In this document: positions 1 to 8,233 of the stretch, piece by piece
How positions within the stretch are numbered: the stretch's first letter is position 1
Layout of the letters: the number at the start of each line of letters is the position of its first letter
Source: CAIVPM01 sp964615145
GTDB taxonomy: Bacteria; Bacteroidota; Bacteroidia; Chitinophagales; Chitinophagaceae
Assembly (NCBI GenBank): GCA_964615145.1
Contig: CAZTOP010000003.1
Span: 37,925 to 101,924, forward strand
Direction: 5' to 3'
DNA: 64,000 bases
Made by a program: the position numbers and the translations under genes
The notes under the pieces: model-generated
What the model saw: the letters and a program-made list of their open reading frames with translations, nothing else
Told to the model about the DNA's origin: nothing
Databases searched by the model: none

Positions 1-749
1 GATCTCAAGTGTAAAGCTACAGTTTCATCTAATTTTTGATATATCTCTTCAAAAGTATTTGAAGTAATTTCCTTTTCGCCAAGCTTTGGGAATGTCCAAT
101 AAGATTTTTCATCAGTCATATTTCCATCACTATCAACCCATATATAGCATCCTTGTTTTAATTGTTTTACTTCGTTAAATAAAGTATTTGTATCTGTATC
201 TAATCTTCTATGAACAATAAATTCATAGGCTTTTTCTTCATTTAAAGTTTTTGATTCATTTTGTTGGTTTACCAACGATTTTATTTCGGAAGAGAAAGCA
301 ATTGCACCCACATGTTTTCGGTAGTATAATGGCTTAATTCCAAATCTATCTCTAGCTACAAAAAGCTTATTTGTTTGATTATCATAAATAATAAAACTAA
401 ACATTCCTCTCAATATCTCTACACATCTTTCTTTTAAAATTTGATAGGCGGCTAATATTACTTCAGAATCTGAATCTGTTTTAAAAACATAATTATTAGA
501 AAGTTGTTTTCTAAGTTCTAAATAATTATAAATTTCACCGTTAAATATTAATACATTTCCAAAGTCATCAACCATTGGTTGTGACGCTGCATTTGTTAAA
601 TCAATAATACTTAGTCTAGCGTGACCAAAAGCAAAATTTTCATTTTTCCAAGTGCTATTTCCGTCTGGGCCTCTATGCTTAATTGTGGCAAGCATAGTGT
701 TAATAGAATTTAAGCTCTTTCTTCCGGCTATGCATACAATACCACACAT
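1..749 (-). CDS. Asparagine synthase (glutamine-hydrolysing)-like amidotransferase, partial (C-terminus beyond left edge)
   Basis: The reading frame opens with ATG at 749 and stays open to base 1, giving about 249 N-terminal residues. The start MCGIVCIAG puts the nucleophile Cys2 of class II glutamine amidotransferases directly after Met1. It is followed by the family motifs HRGPDG, HARLSIIDL, FNGEIYNY and RDRFGIKPLYY. This is the glutaminase half; the ATP-binding synthase half lies outside the window. The gene is the last visible one of the minus-strand polysaccharide operon and starts 6 bases after the stop of the glycosyltransferase before it. In such loci AsnB-like enzymes usually amidate a sugar carboxyl group rather than make asparagine; that role is inferred from context. 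It is a second copy in the operon, the other being at 18855-20651. Confidence 0.9.
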   Translation of the reverse strand, partial: MCGIVCIAGRKSLNSINTMLATIKHRGPDGNSTWKNENFAFGHARLSIIDLTNAASQPMVDDFGNVLIFNGEIYNYLELRKQLSNNYVFKTDSDSEVILAAYQILKERCVEILRGMFSFIIYDNQTNKLFVARDRFGIKPLYYRKHVGAIAFSSEIKSLVNQQNESKTLNEEKAYEFIVHRRLDTDTNTLFNEVKQLKQGCYIWVDSDGNMTDEKSYWTFPKLGEKEITSNTFEEIYQKLDETVALHLR

Positions 750-755
750 ATTATT

Positions 756-1907
756 TTATTTAGTCAAGGGTTTAATTAGATATTTTTTTATTTCTTCGAA
801 TCCTTTTTCAAAAAAGAAATTGTTATTAAAATCATTTTTTGCACATTTTGATAAATGAGCAAAATTATCATTACAATATTTTATAGCATCAAATAAAGAC
901 TCTGGAGTCCCATCAGTAAAAACAGCCCAGTCATAACCAGATAAATGTTTTCTAAATTGCTCATTATCATAAACCAGAGCAGGCAACCCGCAAGCAGCAT
1001 ATTCATATATTTTATTAGAAGCTGTTCCTTGTGGTATGTTTCCTAAATGAATTGCAATTCCTATTTCATGTTGTTTGGTAATCGCTTGCAAATCTCTATA
1101 AAAACCTATCCCAATCCAAATTAAATTATGATTAACTTGATGTTTTTCAGCAATTTCTTTAAGCTTTTTTTCATAATCTTCCTTCACTTTACCCTTTAAA
1201 GTGAGCTGCAAAGATTTCCCGTTGATTTTCCTGTTAAGAAGTGGGATTATTTCTTCCAAGGAATGATTGGGACCAAGTGTACCTTGATAAATAATTTTAA
1301 TAACATTATCATCCTTTACATTAAGTGAAGTTGTTATTTGATTATATATTTTTTTAGATGGAAAATTAGGCAATTCAAAATATTGAGTTTTGGAATTTAT
1401 TCTGGGATAATATTTTAGTCTGTCGTTGGTAGGAAGCGAAAAAATTGTAACTTTTTGTAAAGCATCTAATTCATACTTTGCACCAAACCAACCTATTGAA
1501 AATTTTCTTAGTTTATTTTTTATTGGCATATCGTGGCTATGAAACCAAGATGTTTTTTTCTTACTTAAAAAATGTTGAAACAAGTAATATGAAAACAGTG
1601 GAATTGAGTCATACATCAATATTAAGCTGGTTTTTGATGATATTGATTGCCAAAAAAATTTTACCGAAAATTTAATAAAAAAAAGCACTTTGTATAATGT
1701 TGATTGTTTTTCAAACTCTATTGGGTTTAATAATTTCCCAATTTTTATAAACTTTATATTATTGCCAATAAAAAAATCATCCGTACAATTATTATTTGTT
1801 ATTACAACTAACTCTTGGCAAATTTCTGCCAAACAATTAATTGCATTTATTGTTGGGGGATAATAATCTGGATGAAGGTAAATTGCAACAACTACTTTCT
1901 TCAACAT
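756..1907 (-). CDS. Glycosyltransferase, GT-B fold (GT4-like)
   Basis: 383 residues, the usual length for GT-B glycosyltransferases. The N-terminal half begins MLKKVVVAIYLHPDYYPP. The C-terminal half carries the donor-site pattern of family GT4: IIYQGTLGPNHSLEEIIPLL, then GIAIHLGN, then SNKIYEYAACGLPALVYD, where the glutamate of KIYEYAA would contact the nucleotide-sugar. It probably adds one sugar to the lipid-linked repeat unit on the cytoplasmic face. Donor and acceptor cannot be read from sequence. It sits 21 bases downstream of another glycosyltransferase and upstream of the truncated amidotransferase gene, within the same operon. Confidence 0.8.
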   Translation of the reverse strand: MLKKVVVAIYLHPDYYPPTINAINCLAEICQELVVITNNNCTDDFFIGNNIKFIKIGKLLNPIEFEKQSTLYKVLFFIKFSVKFFWQSISSKTSLILMYDSIPLFSYYLFQHFLSKKKTSWFHSHDMPIKNKLRKFSIGWFGAKYELDALQKVTIFSLPTNDRLKYYPRINSKTQYFELPNFPSKKIYNQITTSLNVKDDNVIKIIYQGTLGPNHSLEEIIPLLNRKINGKSLQLTLKGKVKEDYEKKLKEIAEKHQVNHNLIWIGIGFYRDLQAITKQHEIGIAIHLGNIPQGTASNKIYEYAACGLPALVYDNEQFRKHLSGYDWAVFTDGTPESLFDAIKYCNDNFAHLSKCAKNDFNNNFFFEKGFEEIKKYLIKPLTK

Positions 1908-1928
1908 AGGTTTTGTTTTTTGGACTAT

Positions 1929-3068
1929 TTAAAACGACTCCAGTAAAGTTTCTATATTTTTTATTTTATTGGAATACAAGTTGCTTAAAGCAAAAGCTTT
2001 TCTAAAATTCATTTTATCGTTACTATTGTAATAATCAAGATTGGTTATTATTTTTACAAACAAGTCGGGAAGTTCAATATTATTTGTTCTACTGTTTGTC
2101 ATTTCTAATAACCCAGGCAAATTTTTATATGTTGTTATATTGTTTGAAATAACAACTTTTCCGGTACTCAAATACTCCATTACTTTATGATAATTTGTAC
2201 CTTTAGATTGATCTTTTAAAATATCGTAACAAATTAAAAAAGCATCCATTCTTTGAAACTCTGCTGCGAGTTGTTTTGGATTTATTGGTCCGTGTAGTAA
2301 TACATTTTTAGCAGCTTTAAGTTCATTAATAAATGGCTTAGTTTCTTCATCGGTTCCACCACCAATATTATTTTGCTTTGCCTGAAAAGAGCCCCAAAAT
2401 TCAAAAACAATATTTGGATTGTTATTAATAATTTTTATTAAGCAAGCTGTATCAATATCGGTTCGTAACCAGTTTCCAGAAAGTCCGACTCTAATAATAT
2501 TATCTTCTACGAAATTTATTTTTTCTGGCTCTACAAACTCTTTTGCCAGCCCATGATGCATAAAATGTTTTGAAACATTTAGGTGCTGATATTTTTCTAA
2601 TATTTCATTGGTAATTGAAAAAATAACATTTGCTCCATTGGCTGAGTTTATTGCAGCTTTGTTTAATGGTTCATCAATTGGGTTGAAAATTTTGAATGAT
2701 TCGGTTGAAAAATATTTAAAAGGATAATAATTTCCTAAATCAAAACTCCAAACAATATCTATTTTTTTTCCAATGCTTGCTTCTATTTTTTTTATATGAA
2801 ACTTCATTAAAAAGTGAAACAACCCTATCCATTTAAATTTTATTTTATATGAAAATGATAAGGAATGATTTATTAAAAACAACTTGTCAACTATATTGCT
2901 GTTTACAATTTCAACATTGTTCTTTATTTTACTACTTTGAGGTGGATTCAAAAAATAAACTTCGTTGCCATATTTTGCCAGCTCAATAGCATAATGATGT
3001 TTTGCTAAAAACATATTTCCCCAAGATTGTGGAGATAATATCAGAATGGTTTTATTTTTTAAATTCAT
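1929..3068 (-). CDS. Glycosyltransferase, GT-B fold
   Basis: About 379 residues from the ATG at 3068 (MNLKNKTILILSPQSWGN). A TTG four codons further upstream is possible but less likely. The C-terminal domain shows GLSGNWLRTDIDT, a stretch ending NVLLHGPINPKQLAAEFQ, and GTNYHKVMEYLSTGKVVIS, the last being the donor-binding motif of GT4-like enzymes. The N-terminal domain has the acceptor-side pattern HHYAIELAKYGNEVYFLNPP. Predicted to be a cytoplasmic or peripheral-membrane transferase in assembly of the repeat unit. The 5' flank carries a palindromic intergenic repeat (3082-3127), so transcription from the upstream aminotransferase gene must pass a hairpin before reaching this gene. Confidence 0.78.
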   Translation of the reverse strand: MNLKNKTILILSPQSWGNMFLAKHHYAIELAKYGNEVYFLNPPQSSKIKNNVEIVNSNIVDKLFLINHSLSFSYKIKFKWIGLFHFLMKFHIKKIEASIGKKIDIVWSFDLGNYYPFKYFSTESFKIFNPIDEPLNKAAINSANGANVIFSITNEILEKYQHLNVSKHFMHHGLAKEFVEPEKINFVEDNIIRVGLSGNWLRTDIDTACLIKIINNNPNIVFEFWGSFQAKQNNIGGGTDEETKPFINELKAAKNVLLHGPINPKQLAAEFQRMDAFLICYDILKDQSKGTNYHKVMEYLSTGKVVISNNITTYKNLPGLLEMTNSRTNNIELPDLFVKIITNLDYYNSNDKMNFRKAFALSNLYSNKIKNIETLLESF

Positions 3069-3081
3069 TTTAATAGCCAAG

Positions 3082-3127
3082 CACTAAGGCAGAAAGATAT
3101 TTAAATGTGCCTTAGTGTATTTGTGGC
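3082..3127. repeat. Palindromic intergenic repeat (AAGGCACA family)
   Basis: Perfect 10-base inverted repeat CACTAAGGCA (3082-3091) / TGCCTTAGTG (3108-3117) with a 16-base loop. It is flanked on the right by TATTTGTGGCA, which extends the likeness to the 'GCCACAAA...AAGGCACA' words seen at 16265-16297 and 37584-37600. There is no T-tract next to the stem on the transcribed strand, so a terminator role is weak. It resembles the interspersed short repeats common in Bacteroidota intergenic DNA. Confidence 0.6.
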
Positions 3128-3133
3128 AATAAT

Positions 3134-4237
3134 TTATTTATAAAAAGTCTTTATACAACTCGACACATAAGCAATTTGCTCATCATTTAATTCTGGATAT
3201 AAAGGCAAGCTTAAAATTTTGTTTTGCATTGCATTTGCTACTGGAAAATCAGTTGGCTTTGTACCTAAATATTGATAACAAGGCAAACTTGGCAAAATGG
3301 TAGGGTAATGTATAGCAGTTTCAATTCCATTTTCTTTTAAATGCTGCATTAATGCTTCTCTATTTTCACATTGAATAACATATAAATGATAACTATGTTT
3401 ACTATTGGGGCGAACTTTTGGAGTAATAATTTGTTCTATTCCTTTTAATGCCTCATCATATTTTGCAGCATTGGCAATTCTTTGTTCTGTCCATTTTAAA
3501 ATATATGGTAGTTTAGTATTTAAGATGGCGGCTTGCAAACCATCTAATCTGCTATTAATTCCTTCAATGGTATGATGATGTTTTTTTAAAGCTCCGTGGT
3601 TGGCAAACATTTTACATTTTTCGGCAAGTGCATCATCGTTTGTAATAATGCAACCAGCATCTCCATAAGCACCTAAATTTTTTCCAGGATAAAAACTAAA
3701 GCTTCCTGCAATGCCTACTGTGCCTGCACGTTTTCCATTTTGTTCGCTAAAATGAGATTGTGCACAATCTTCAATTAAAGCAATATTATGTTTATCACAA
3801 ATGGTTTTAATGGTTTCGATATCACAAATTTGACCTTGCAGGTGTACTAAAATAACTGCTTTTGTATTTGGTGTTATAGCAGCTTCAAACTTGGTTTCAT
3901 CCATGCTGTAGTAGGTGGGGTCAACATCAACAAAAACAGGCTTTGCACCCGTTTGAGAAATGGTTTCACTACTTGAAATCCAGCTGTTGGCAACAGTTAT
4001 CACTTCATCGCCAGCACCAATATTCATCATTTTCATTAAAATATATAATGAATCTGTACCATTAGCCACACTAATACAATGTTTAACTCCATATAATGCT
4101 GCAAAGTTTTGTTCAAATTCTTTTACATATTTGCCTCCTATAAAAGCTGTTTCGTTAATAACATTGGCAATAGCTGCGTCCATTTCTATTTTAATGGATT
4201 GATATTGGGCTTTTAAATCTACAAAAGGAATATTCAT
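3134..4237 (-). CDS. DegT/DnrJ/EryC1/StrS aminotransferase, WbpE/WlbC-like
   Basis: 367-residue PLP-dependent sugar aminotransferase. The lysine forming the Schiff base lies in FSFYPGKNLGAYGDAG. The aspartate/glutamine contacts are in IEDCAQSHFSEQNGK, and the acceptor-side motif GINSRLDGLQAAIL is intact. With the WbpB-like dehydrogenase (7228-8232) and WbpD-like acetyltransferase (6761-7228) in the same operon, the likely reaction is transamination of the 3-keto intermediate to UDP-GlcNAc(3NH2)A using glutamate. The assignment to this pathway rather than another amino sugar is by context. A second DegT enzyme (13231-14334) lies among dTDP-sugar genes and probably serves that route. The two proteins share length and motifs but differ clearly in sequence. 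Confidence 0.85.
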   Translation of the reverse strand: MNIPFVDLKAQYQSIKIEMDAAIANVINETAFIGGKYVKEFEQNFAALYGVKHCISVANGTDSLYILMKMMNIGAGDEVITVANSWISSSETISQTGAKPVFVDVDPTYYSMDETKFEAAITPNTKAVILVHLQGQICDIETIKTICDKHNIALIEDCAQSHFSEQNGKRAGTVGIAGSFSFYPGKNLGAYGDAGCIITNDDALAEKCKMFANHGALKKHHHTIEGINSRLDGLQAAILNTKLPYILKWTEQRIANAAKYDEALKGIEQIITPKVRPNSKHSYHLYVIQCENREALMQHLKENGIETAIHYPTILPSLPCYQYLGTKPTDFPVANAMQNKILSLPLYPELNDEQIAYVSSCIKTFYK

Positions 4238-4240
4238 TAT

Positions 4241-5290
4241 TTAATTATTATTTTTAAAAAATTTACTAATTGCTTCGCCAGAAATATGGTATGTGTCGTA
4301 AAAATCTGAATTGAGACTATTAAATCTCATAGGAGAAAAGCTTCCTAATATTGAAATATTATTTTGACTTGCTAATTTTTTATAAAACAATTCGTAGCTA
4401 TCAAAAATATTGGTTTGTTTTTTACTTATTTCTTCATAATAGTTTTTATGAAAAGGAAACATTAAAAAAGTAACTTTAATATTATTTTTTTTGAAATATT
4501 GAATTAAGCATTCAAAAAGTTGTTGCTTATTTTCATCTATCTCGGGAATAGCATTTTTTTGTCCCATTGACTTTGCTACATTCGCTACAAGCATTGTATC
4601 TGGATGTTTGTATAAATTATTATATGCAACACTTCCATCGCTAAATCTGCCTCCCATTTTAGGCGTTTCATTACCAATATTTACAACATTTTTGTTATGT
4701 TTTTTTATTAAAAATTCTAAGGATGTTTTAAAATATTCAAATGTTATCATTGTATAATACTTCTTATACACATTATCCTCTTCATCTATTATATCTGTTT
4801 TAACATTACAATTTTTCTTTACAAAAAAGGTGTGAAATTCTTTCAAACTTTGCCATTCTGAAACGCCTTTATCTCCTTTGCAAATTAAAAATGGGTCTAC
4901 ACCTATAATTACTTCTTGTGGCAACAGTTGCAAAGTATCTAACATTCCTGTTAATGCAATTAAGTCATTCACATTAGCATGTGATACACCAATATTTAAT
5001 AATTTTTTATTTGGGAAAATGGCTGAGTTAACTTCCATTATTCTACTAGACCCCATTACAATTACTTGCATTTTCTGTTTTTGCATTAACAACATTTGCT
5101 TTTGCAATAACCTTTCGTTGTAGTTGGAAATATTGTCTGCATTATTTCCACTGATCAATATTGAAGCAATGTTTTTTACATATTTTTCTCCTGAAAAAAT
5201 ATTTGCAGGATCAACAATAAGATTTGTAGTAATTATTAAGAATCCTAAAGGAATAAAAATAATACTCAGCTTAATTAATAGTTTCTTCAT
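4241..5290 (-). CDS. Membrane-anchored SGNH/AlgX-like protein, MBOAT partner
   Basis: 349 residues. One N-terminal transmembrane segment (residues about 5-25, LIKLSIIFIPLGFLIITTN) is followed by a periplasmic domain. Two features fit an SGNH-hydrolase fold: VIVMGSSRIMEVN near residue 80, with the serine of a GxS block, and FYDTYHISGEA near the C-terminus, supplying a D-x-x-H pair. The gene begins one base after the stop of the MBOAT gene upstream. Such pairs occur in alginate (AlgI with AlgJ/AlgX) and teichoic-acid-type systems, where the MBOAT passes acyl groups across the membrane and the SGNH protein places them on the polymer. Family membership is inferred from these motifs; overall similarity looks low. 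Confidence 0.6.
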   Translation of the reverse strand: MKKLLIKLSIIFIPLGFLIITTNLIVDPANIFSGEKYVKNIASILISGNNADNISNYNERLLQKQMLLMQKQKMQVIVMGSSRIMEVNSAIFPNKKLLNIGVSHANVNDLIALTGMLDTLQLLPQEVIIGVDPFLICKGDKGVSEWQSLKEFHTFFVKKNCNVKTDIIDEEDNVYKKYYTMITFEYFKTSLEFLIKKHNKNVVNIGNETPKMGGRFSDGSVAYNNLYKHPDTMLVANVAKSMGQKNAIPEIDENKQQLFECLIQYFKKNNIKVTFLMFPFHKNYYEEISKKQTNIFDSYELFYKKLASQNNISILGSFSPMRFNSLNSDFYDTYHISGEAISKFFKNNN

Positions 5291-6757
5291 CTAAAACTGG
5301 AAATAAATAAATTCTGAACGATTGAAAATGCCAAAACAAACAAAGCTAATTACGATAAAATAATAAACTGTCCACCTAAATAGCTTGTTTTTATTAAGCA
5401 ACCATTTATCGAAACTTGCTTTCTTTTGTGAGAAATGAAATATTGACATTACAACAATAAAAAACAGCGCTGCTAAAAATTCAAAAGAACTTTGATTAAT
5501 GTATAAAATATGCAACCTTGAGTTGAGATGATTGCTCATTATATCTTTTATCTGTTGGGGTATTCCTACAAAAGCATTTTTAATTAAGTAGTATGCGTCA
5601 CTAGCATTTCTTGCTCTAAAAAATACCCAGGCTAAACAAGCTAAAAAGAAGACGATTGTACGTTTTATAAAAATTGAAACACTGCTCGTTGTATTCTTTA
5701 AAGTTGGAACTTTATCGTACAAAACGTTTTCTATAACCAAATATAAACCGTGCAATGCACCCCAGATTACAAAAGTCCAATTAGCTCCGTGCCAAATTCC
5801 ACTAACTGTAAAAACGATAAGTAAATTTAAATACCACCTTGTTTTGTTTACTCTATTTCCACCAAGTGGAATATAAACATAATCCCTAAACCAAGTTGAT
5901 AATGAAATGTGCCATCTTCTCCAAAACTCGCTAATGCTTGTTGATAAATAGGGCCTATCAAAATTCATCATTAAGTCATACCCCATACATCTAGCACTAC
6001 CAATAGCTATATCTGAATATCCAGAAAAATCACAAAAGATTTGCAGTGCAAAAAAAGCAGTTGAAATTATTATTGGAATGCCGTGATAACTATGGGAGTT
6101 TCCATAAACATCATTTACAAAAAGAGCTAGCCTATCTGCAATAACACATTTTTTAAAAAAACCCCAAGCCATTAATATTAGTCCGCTTCTAAAATTTTCG
6201 TAGCTAAACTTTTTTACTTCGTGAAATTGATGCAAAACATTTTGAGGACGTTCAATTGGACCAGCAACCAACTGAGGATAGAACATTACATACAAAGCAT
6301 ATATACCAAAATGTTTCTCGGGTTTTTGATTTCCGCGATACACTTCTATAGTATAACTCATTGCTTGAAAAGTATGAAAAGAAAGACCAATGGGTAATAA
6401 TATGTTTAGCATTGGAATATGTCCTGTGGATTTTACTGAGTTAAGGACTATATTAATATTATCTGCTAAAAAATTATAGTATTTAAAAACCACCAATACA
6501 CCAACATTTGCAACAATGCTGAGCATCAACAATCTCTTTTTCTTTTTTTTATCTTCCTCTTGTGCTATCCATATTCCTGCAAAATAATCAATAACTATAG
6601 TTAAAATTAAAATGAGAATATAAATTGGCTTGAAGAACATATAAAAAAAACAACTAGCCAACAACAATAACAACCATCTAAATTTATGTGGCAACATAAA
6701 AAATAGTATAGTAACTATTGGAAAAAATAAAGCAAACTCCAGAGAATTAAAGAGCAT
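5291..6757 (-). CDS. MBOAT family O-acyltransferase (AlgI/DltB-like)
   Basis: 488 residues, highly hydrophobic with about ten membrane segments, the normal size for AlgI-type enzymes. Diagnostic motifs are PQLVAGPIERPQNVLHQF, FCDFSGYSDIAIGSARCMGY, FWRRWHISLSTWFRDYVYIPLGGNR and VSGIWHGANWTFVIWGALHG. The histidine of GIWHGANW, near residue 320, is the catalytic MBOAT histidine. The enzyme should move an acyl group, usually acetyl, from the cytoplasm for O-acylation of the exported polysaccharide. It is directly followed by its likely partner, an SGNH-like periplasmic protein (4241-5290). Confidence 0.92.
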   Translation of the reverse strand: MLFNSLEFALFFPIVTILFFMLPHKFRWLLLLLASCFFYMFFKPIYILILILTIVIDYFAGIWIAQEEDKKKKKRLLMLSIVANVGVLVVFKYYNFLADNINIVLNSVKSTGHIPMLNILLPIGLSFHTFQAMSYTIEVYRGNQKPEKHFGIYALYVMFYPQLVAGPIERPQNVLHQFHEVKKFSYENFRSGLILMAWGFFKKCVIADRLALFVNDVYGNSHSYHGIPIIISTAFFALQIFCDFSGYSDIAIGSARCMGYDLMMNFDRPYLSTSISEFWRRWHISLSTWFRDYVYIPLGGNRVNKTRWYLNLLIVFTVSGIWHGANWTFVIWGALHGLYLVIENVLYDKVPTLKNTTSSVSIFIKRTIVFFLACLAWVFFRARNASDAYYLIKNAFVGIPQQIKDIMSNHLNSRLHILYINQSSFEFLAALFFIVVMSIFHFSQKKASFDKWLLNKNKLFRWTVYYFIVISFVCFGIFNRSEFIYFQF

Positions 6758-6760
6758 ACG

Positions 6761-7228
6761 TTAGTTTATAGATTTAATAAATTTTGCAGGATTACCTGCA
6801 TATACACCTGGCATAGTGATATTTTTTGTAACCACAGCACCGGCTCCAACAACTACATTATCGCAAATTTCGACTGGCAAAATAGTAGCATTAGAACCTA
6901 AAGAAACGTTGTTGCCAATTTTAGTAGATTTCCATTTTGATTTATCACCACGTGCAGGACCGCCCCCACTAAATAAATCATTAATAAACATGACTCCATG
7001 CCCTATAAAACAATCATTACCTATAGTTACTAGTTCACAAATAAATGTATGAGATTGAACTTTGGTATTATTGCCAATGATTACATCTTTTTGCACTTCC
7101 ACAAAGGGACCTATAAAACAATTATTACCAATACGGCAACCATACATATTTAGTGGTTCAACAATTTTTACATTTTCACCAAATTGTACATCTAATATTT
7201 TACTTTGAAATTTAATAGGCTCGTTCAT
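6761..7228 (-). CDS. UDP-2-acetamido-3-amino-2,3-dideoxyglucuronate N-acetyltransferase-like (WbpD/WlbB type)
   Basis: 155-residue left-handed beta-helix acetyltransferase with hexapeptide repeats throughout (for example IGNNCFIGPFVEV, VIIGNNTKVQSHTF, IGNDCFIGHGVMF). The block HTFICELVTIGNDCFIGHGV followed by MFINDLF and the C-terminal VYAGNPAKFIK are typical of WlbB/WbpD. Expected reaction: acetyl-CoA-dependent N-acetylation at C3, giving UDP-2,3-diacetamido-2,3-dideoxyglucuronate. The histidine in FIGHGVMF is the likely base. It overlaps the upstream WbpB-like dehydrogenase gene by one base, which supports a shared pathway. It is slightly shorter than many WlbB proteins but shows no sign of truncation. 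Confidence 0.85.
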   Translation of the reverse strand: MNEPIKFQSKILDVQFGENVKIVEPLNMYGCRIGNNCFIGPFVEVQKDVIIGNNTKVQSHTFICELVTIGNDCFIGHGVMFINDLFSGGGPARGDKSKWKSTKIGNNVSLGSNATILPVEICDNVVVGAGAVVTKNITMPGVYAGNPAKFIKSIN

Positions 7229-8232
7229 TACACGGATTTTGCTTTATAATAAATTTTATCGATGATTTCAACTGTCTTTAATCCTTCAAATGCACTGGTA
7301 CTAATACTGGCATTATTAGTTAGTACATCAACCAGATTTGCATAAATTTTATCATGATTACTCATTGAACCTTGATAATTTCCATAATTATTTGCTGTGT
7401 TTCCGGTAGCCAAATTTTCAATTTTATGCCCTTCGATATTTTGATATTCTAGTTCATTTAAATATTGACCACCAATTTTTACAGTTCCTTTTTCACCAAA
7501 AATTGTTAATGAGCCTTCCATATTTTTACCATAACTATTTACTGTGTAGTTGATAGTGCCTATTGCTCCATTTTGAAACTTTAAAATAACAACTCCAGTA
7601 TCTTCAAACTCAATAATACCCTGATGAGCATAATTAGCTGTATATGCTTCAACATCTTTAATGTCGCCAATCATCCAATACAATAAATCTACAAAATGAC
7701 TGAATTGTGTATATAAAGTTCCTCCATCTAAATCTTTGGTTCCTTTCCAACTATTATAATAATAATCTTCATTTCTATTCCAAAAACAGCTTAATTGAAC
7801 ACTAAAAATTTTGCCCAATTTACCTTCATCAATTACTTTTTTTACTGCTTCGACCGGCGGATTAAATCTGTTTTGTTTTATAGCAAAAAGTCGTTTATTA
7901 ACTTGCTCGGCAGTTTTAATCATTTCTCCACAATCGCTTACATTTATTGCCATAGGTTTTTCACATAAAACATGAAAACCAGCTTTTAAACTTTGAATTG
8001 AATGTTGAGCGTGTAAACCATTAGGGCTGCATATAGAAACCACATCAATATTTTTTTCATTTGCAAGCAGGTCAGCAATATCATAATAGGCAGTAGCATT
8101 ATATTGTTTTGCTAATCCATCTGCTTTTTCTTTCACCGTATCACAAACAGCTGAAAGTTTGCCAAACTTATTTATATGTTCGGCGTGTCGTTGTGCTATT
8201 CTACCACAACCGATTAGTGCAAATTGTATCAT
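7228..8232 (-). CDS. Gfo/Idh/MocA oxidoreductase, WbpB/WlbA-like (UDP-GlcNAcA 3-dehydrogenase)
   Basis: 334 residues. The N-terminal Rossmann fold has MIQFALIGCGRIAQRHAEH (GxGxxA-type nucleotide loop), and CEKPMAINVSDCGEM carries the EKP motif with the conserved lysine. The mid-protein stretch AIKQNRFNPPVEAVKKVI, followed by DEGKLGKIFSVQLSCFW, and DGGTLYTQFSHFVDLLYW match WlbA/WbpB. The family oxidises C3 of UDP-N-acetylglucosaminuronate with NAD+, providing the ketone for the DegT aminotransferase. The gene lies between the WbpD-like and WbpG-like genes. The enzyme making the UDP-GlcNAcA substrate (a WbpA-type 6-dehydrogenase) and a WbpI-type 2-epimerase are not in this window. Confidence 0.87.
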   Translation of the reverse strand: MIQFALIGCGRIAQRHAEHINKFGKLSAVCDTVKEKADGLAKQYNATAYYDIADLLANEKNIDVVSICSPNGLHAQHSIQSLKAGFHVLCEKPMAINVSDCGEMIKTAEQVNKRLFAIKQNRFNPPVEAVKKVIDEGKLGKIFSVQLSCFWNRNEDYYYNSWKGTKDLDGGTLYTQFSHFVDLLYWMIGDIKDVEAYTANYAHQGIIEFEDTGVVILKFQNGAIGTINYTVNSYGKNMEGSLTIFGEKGTVKIGGQYLNELEYQNIEGHKIENLATGNTANNYGNYQGSMSNHDKIYANLVDVLTNNASISTSAFEGLKTVEIIDKIYYKAKSV

Positions 8233-8233
8233 A

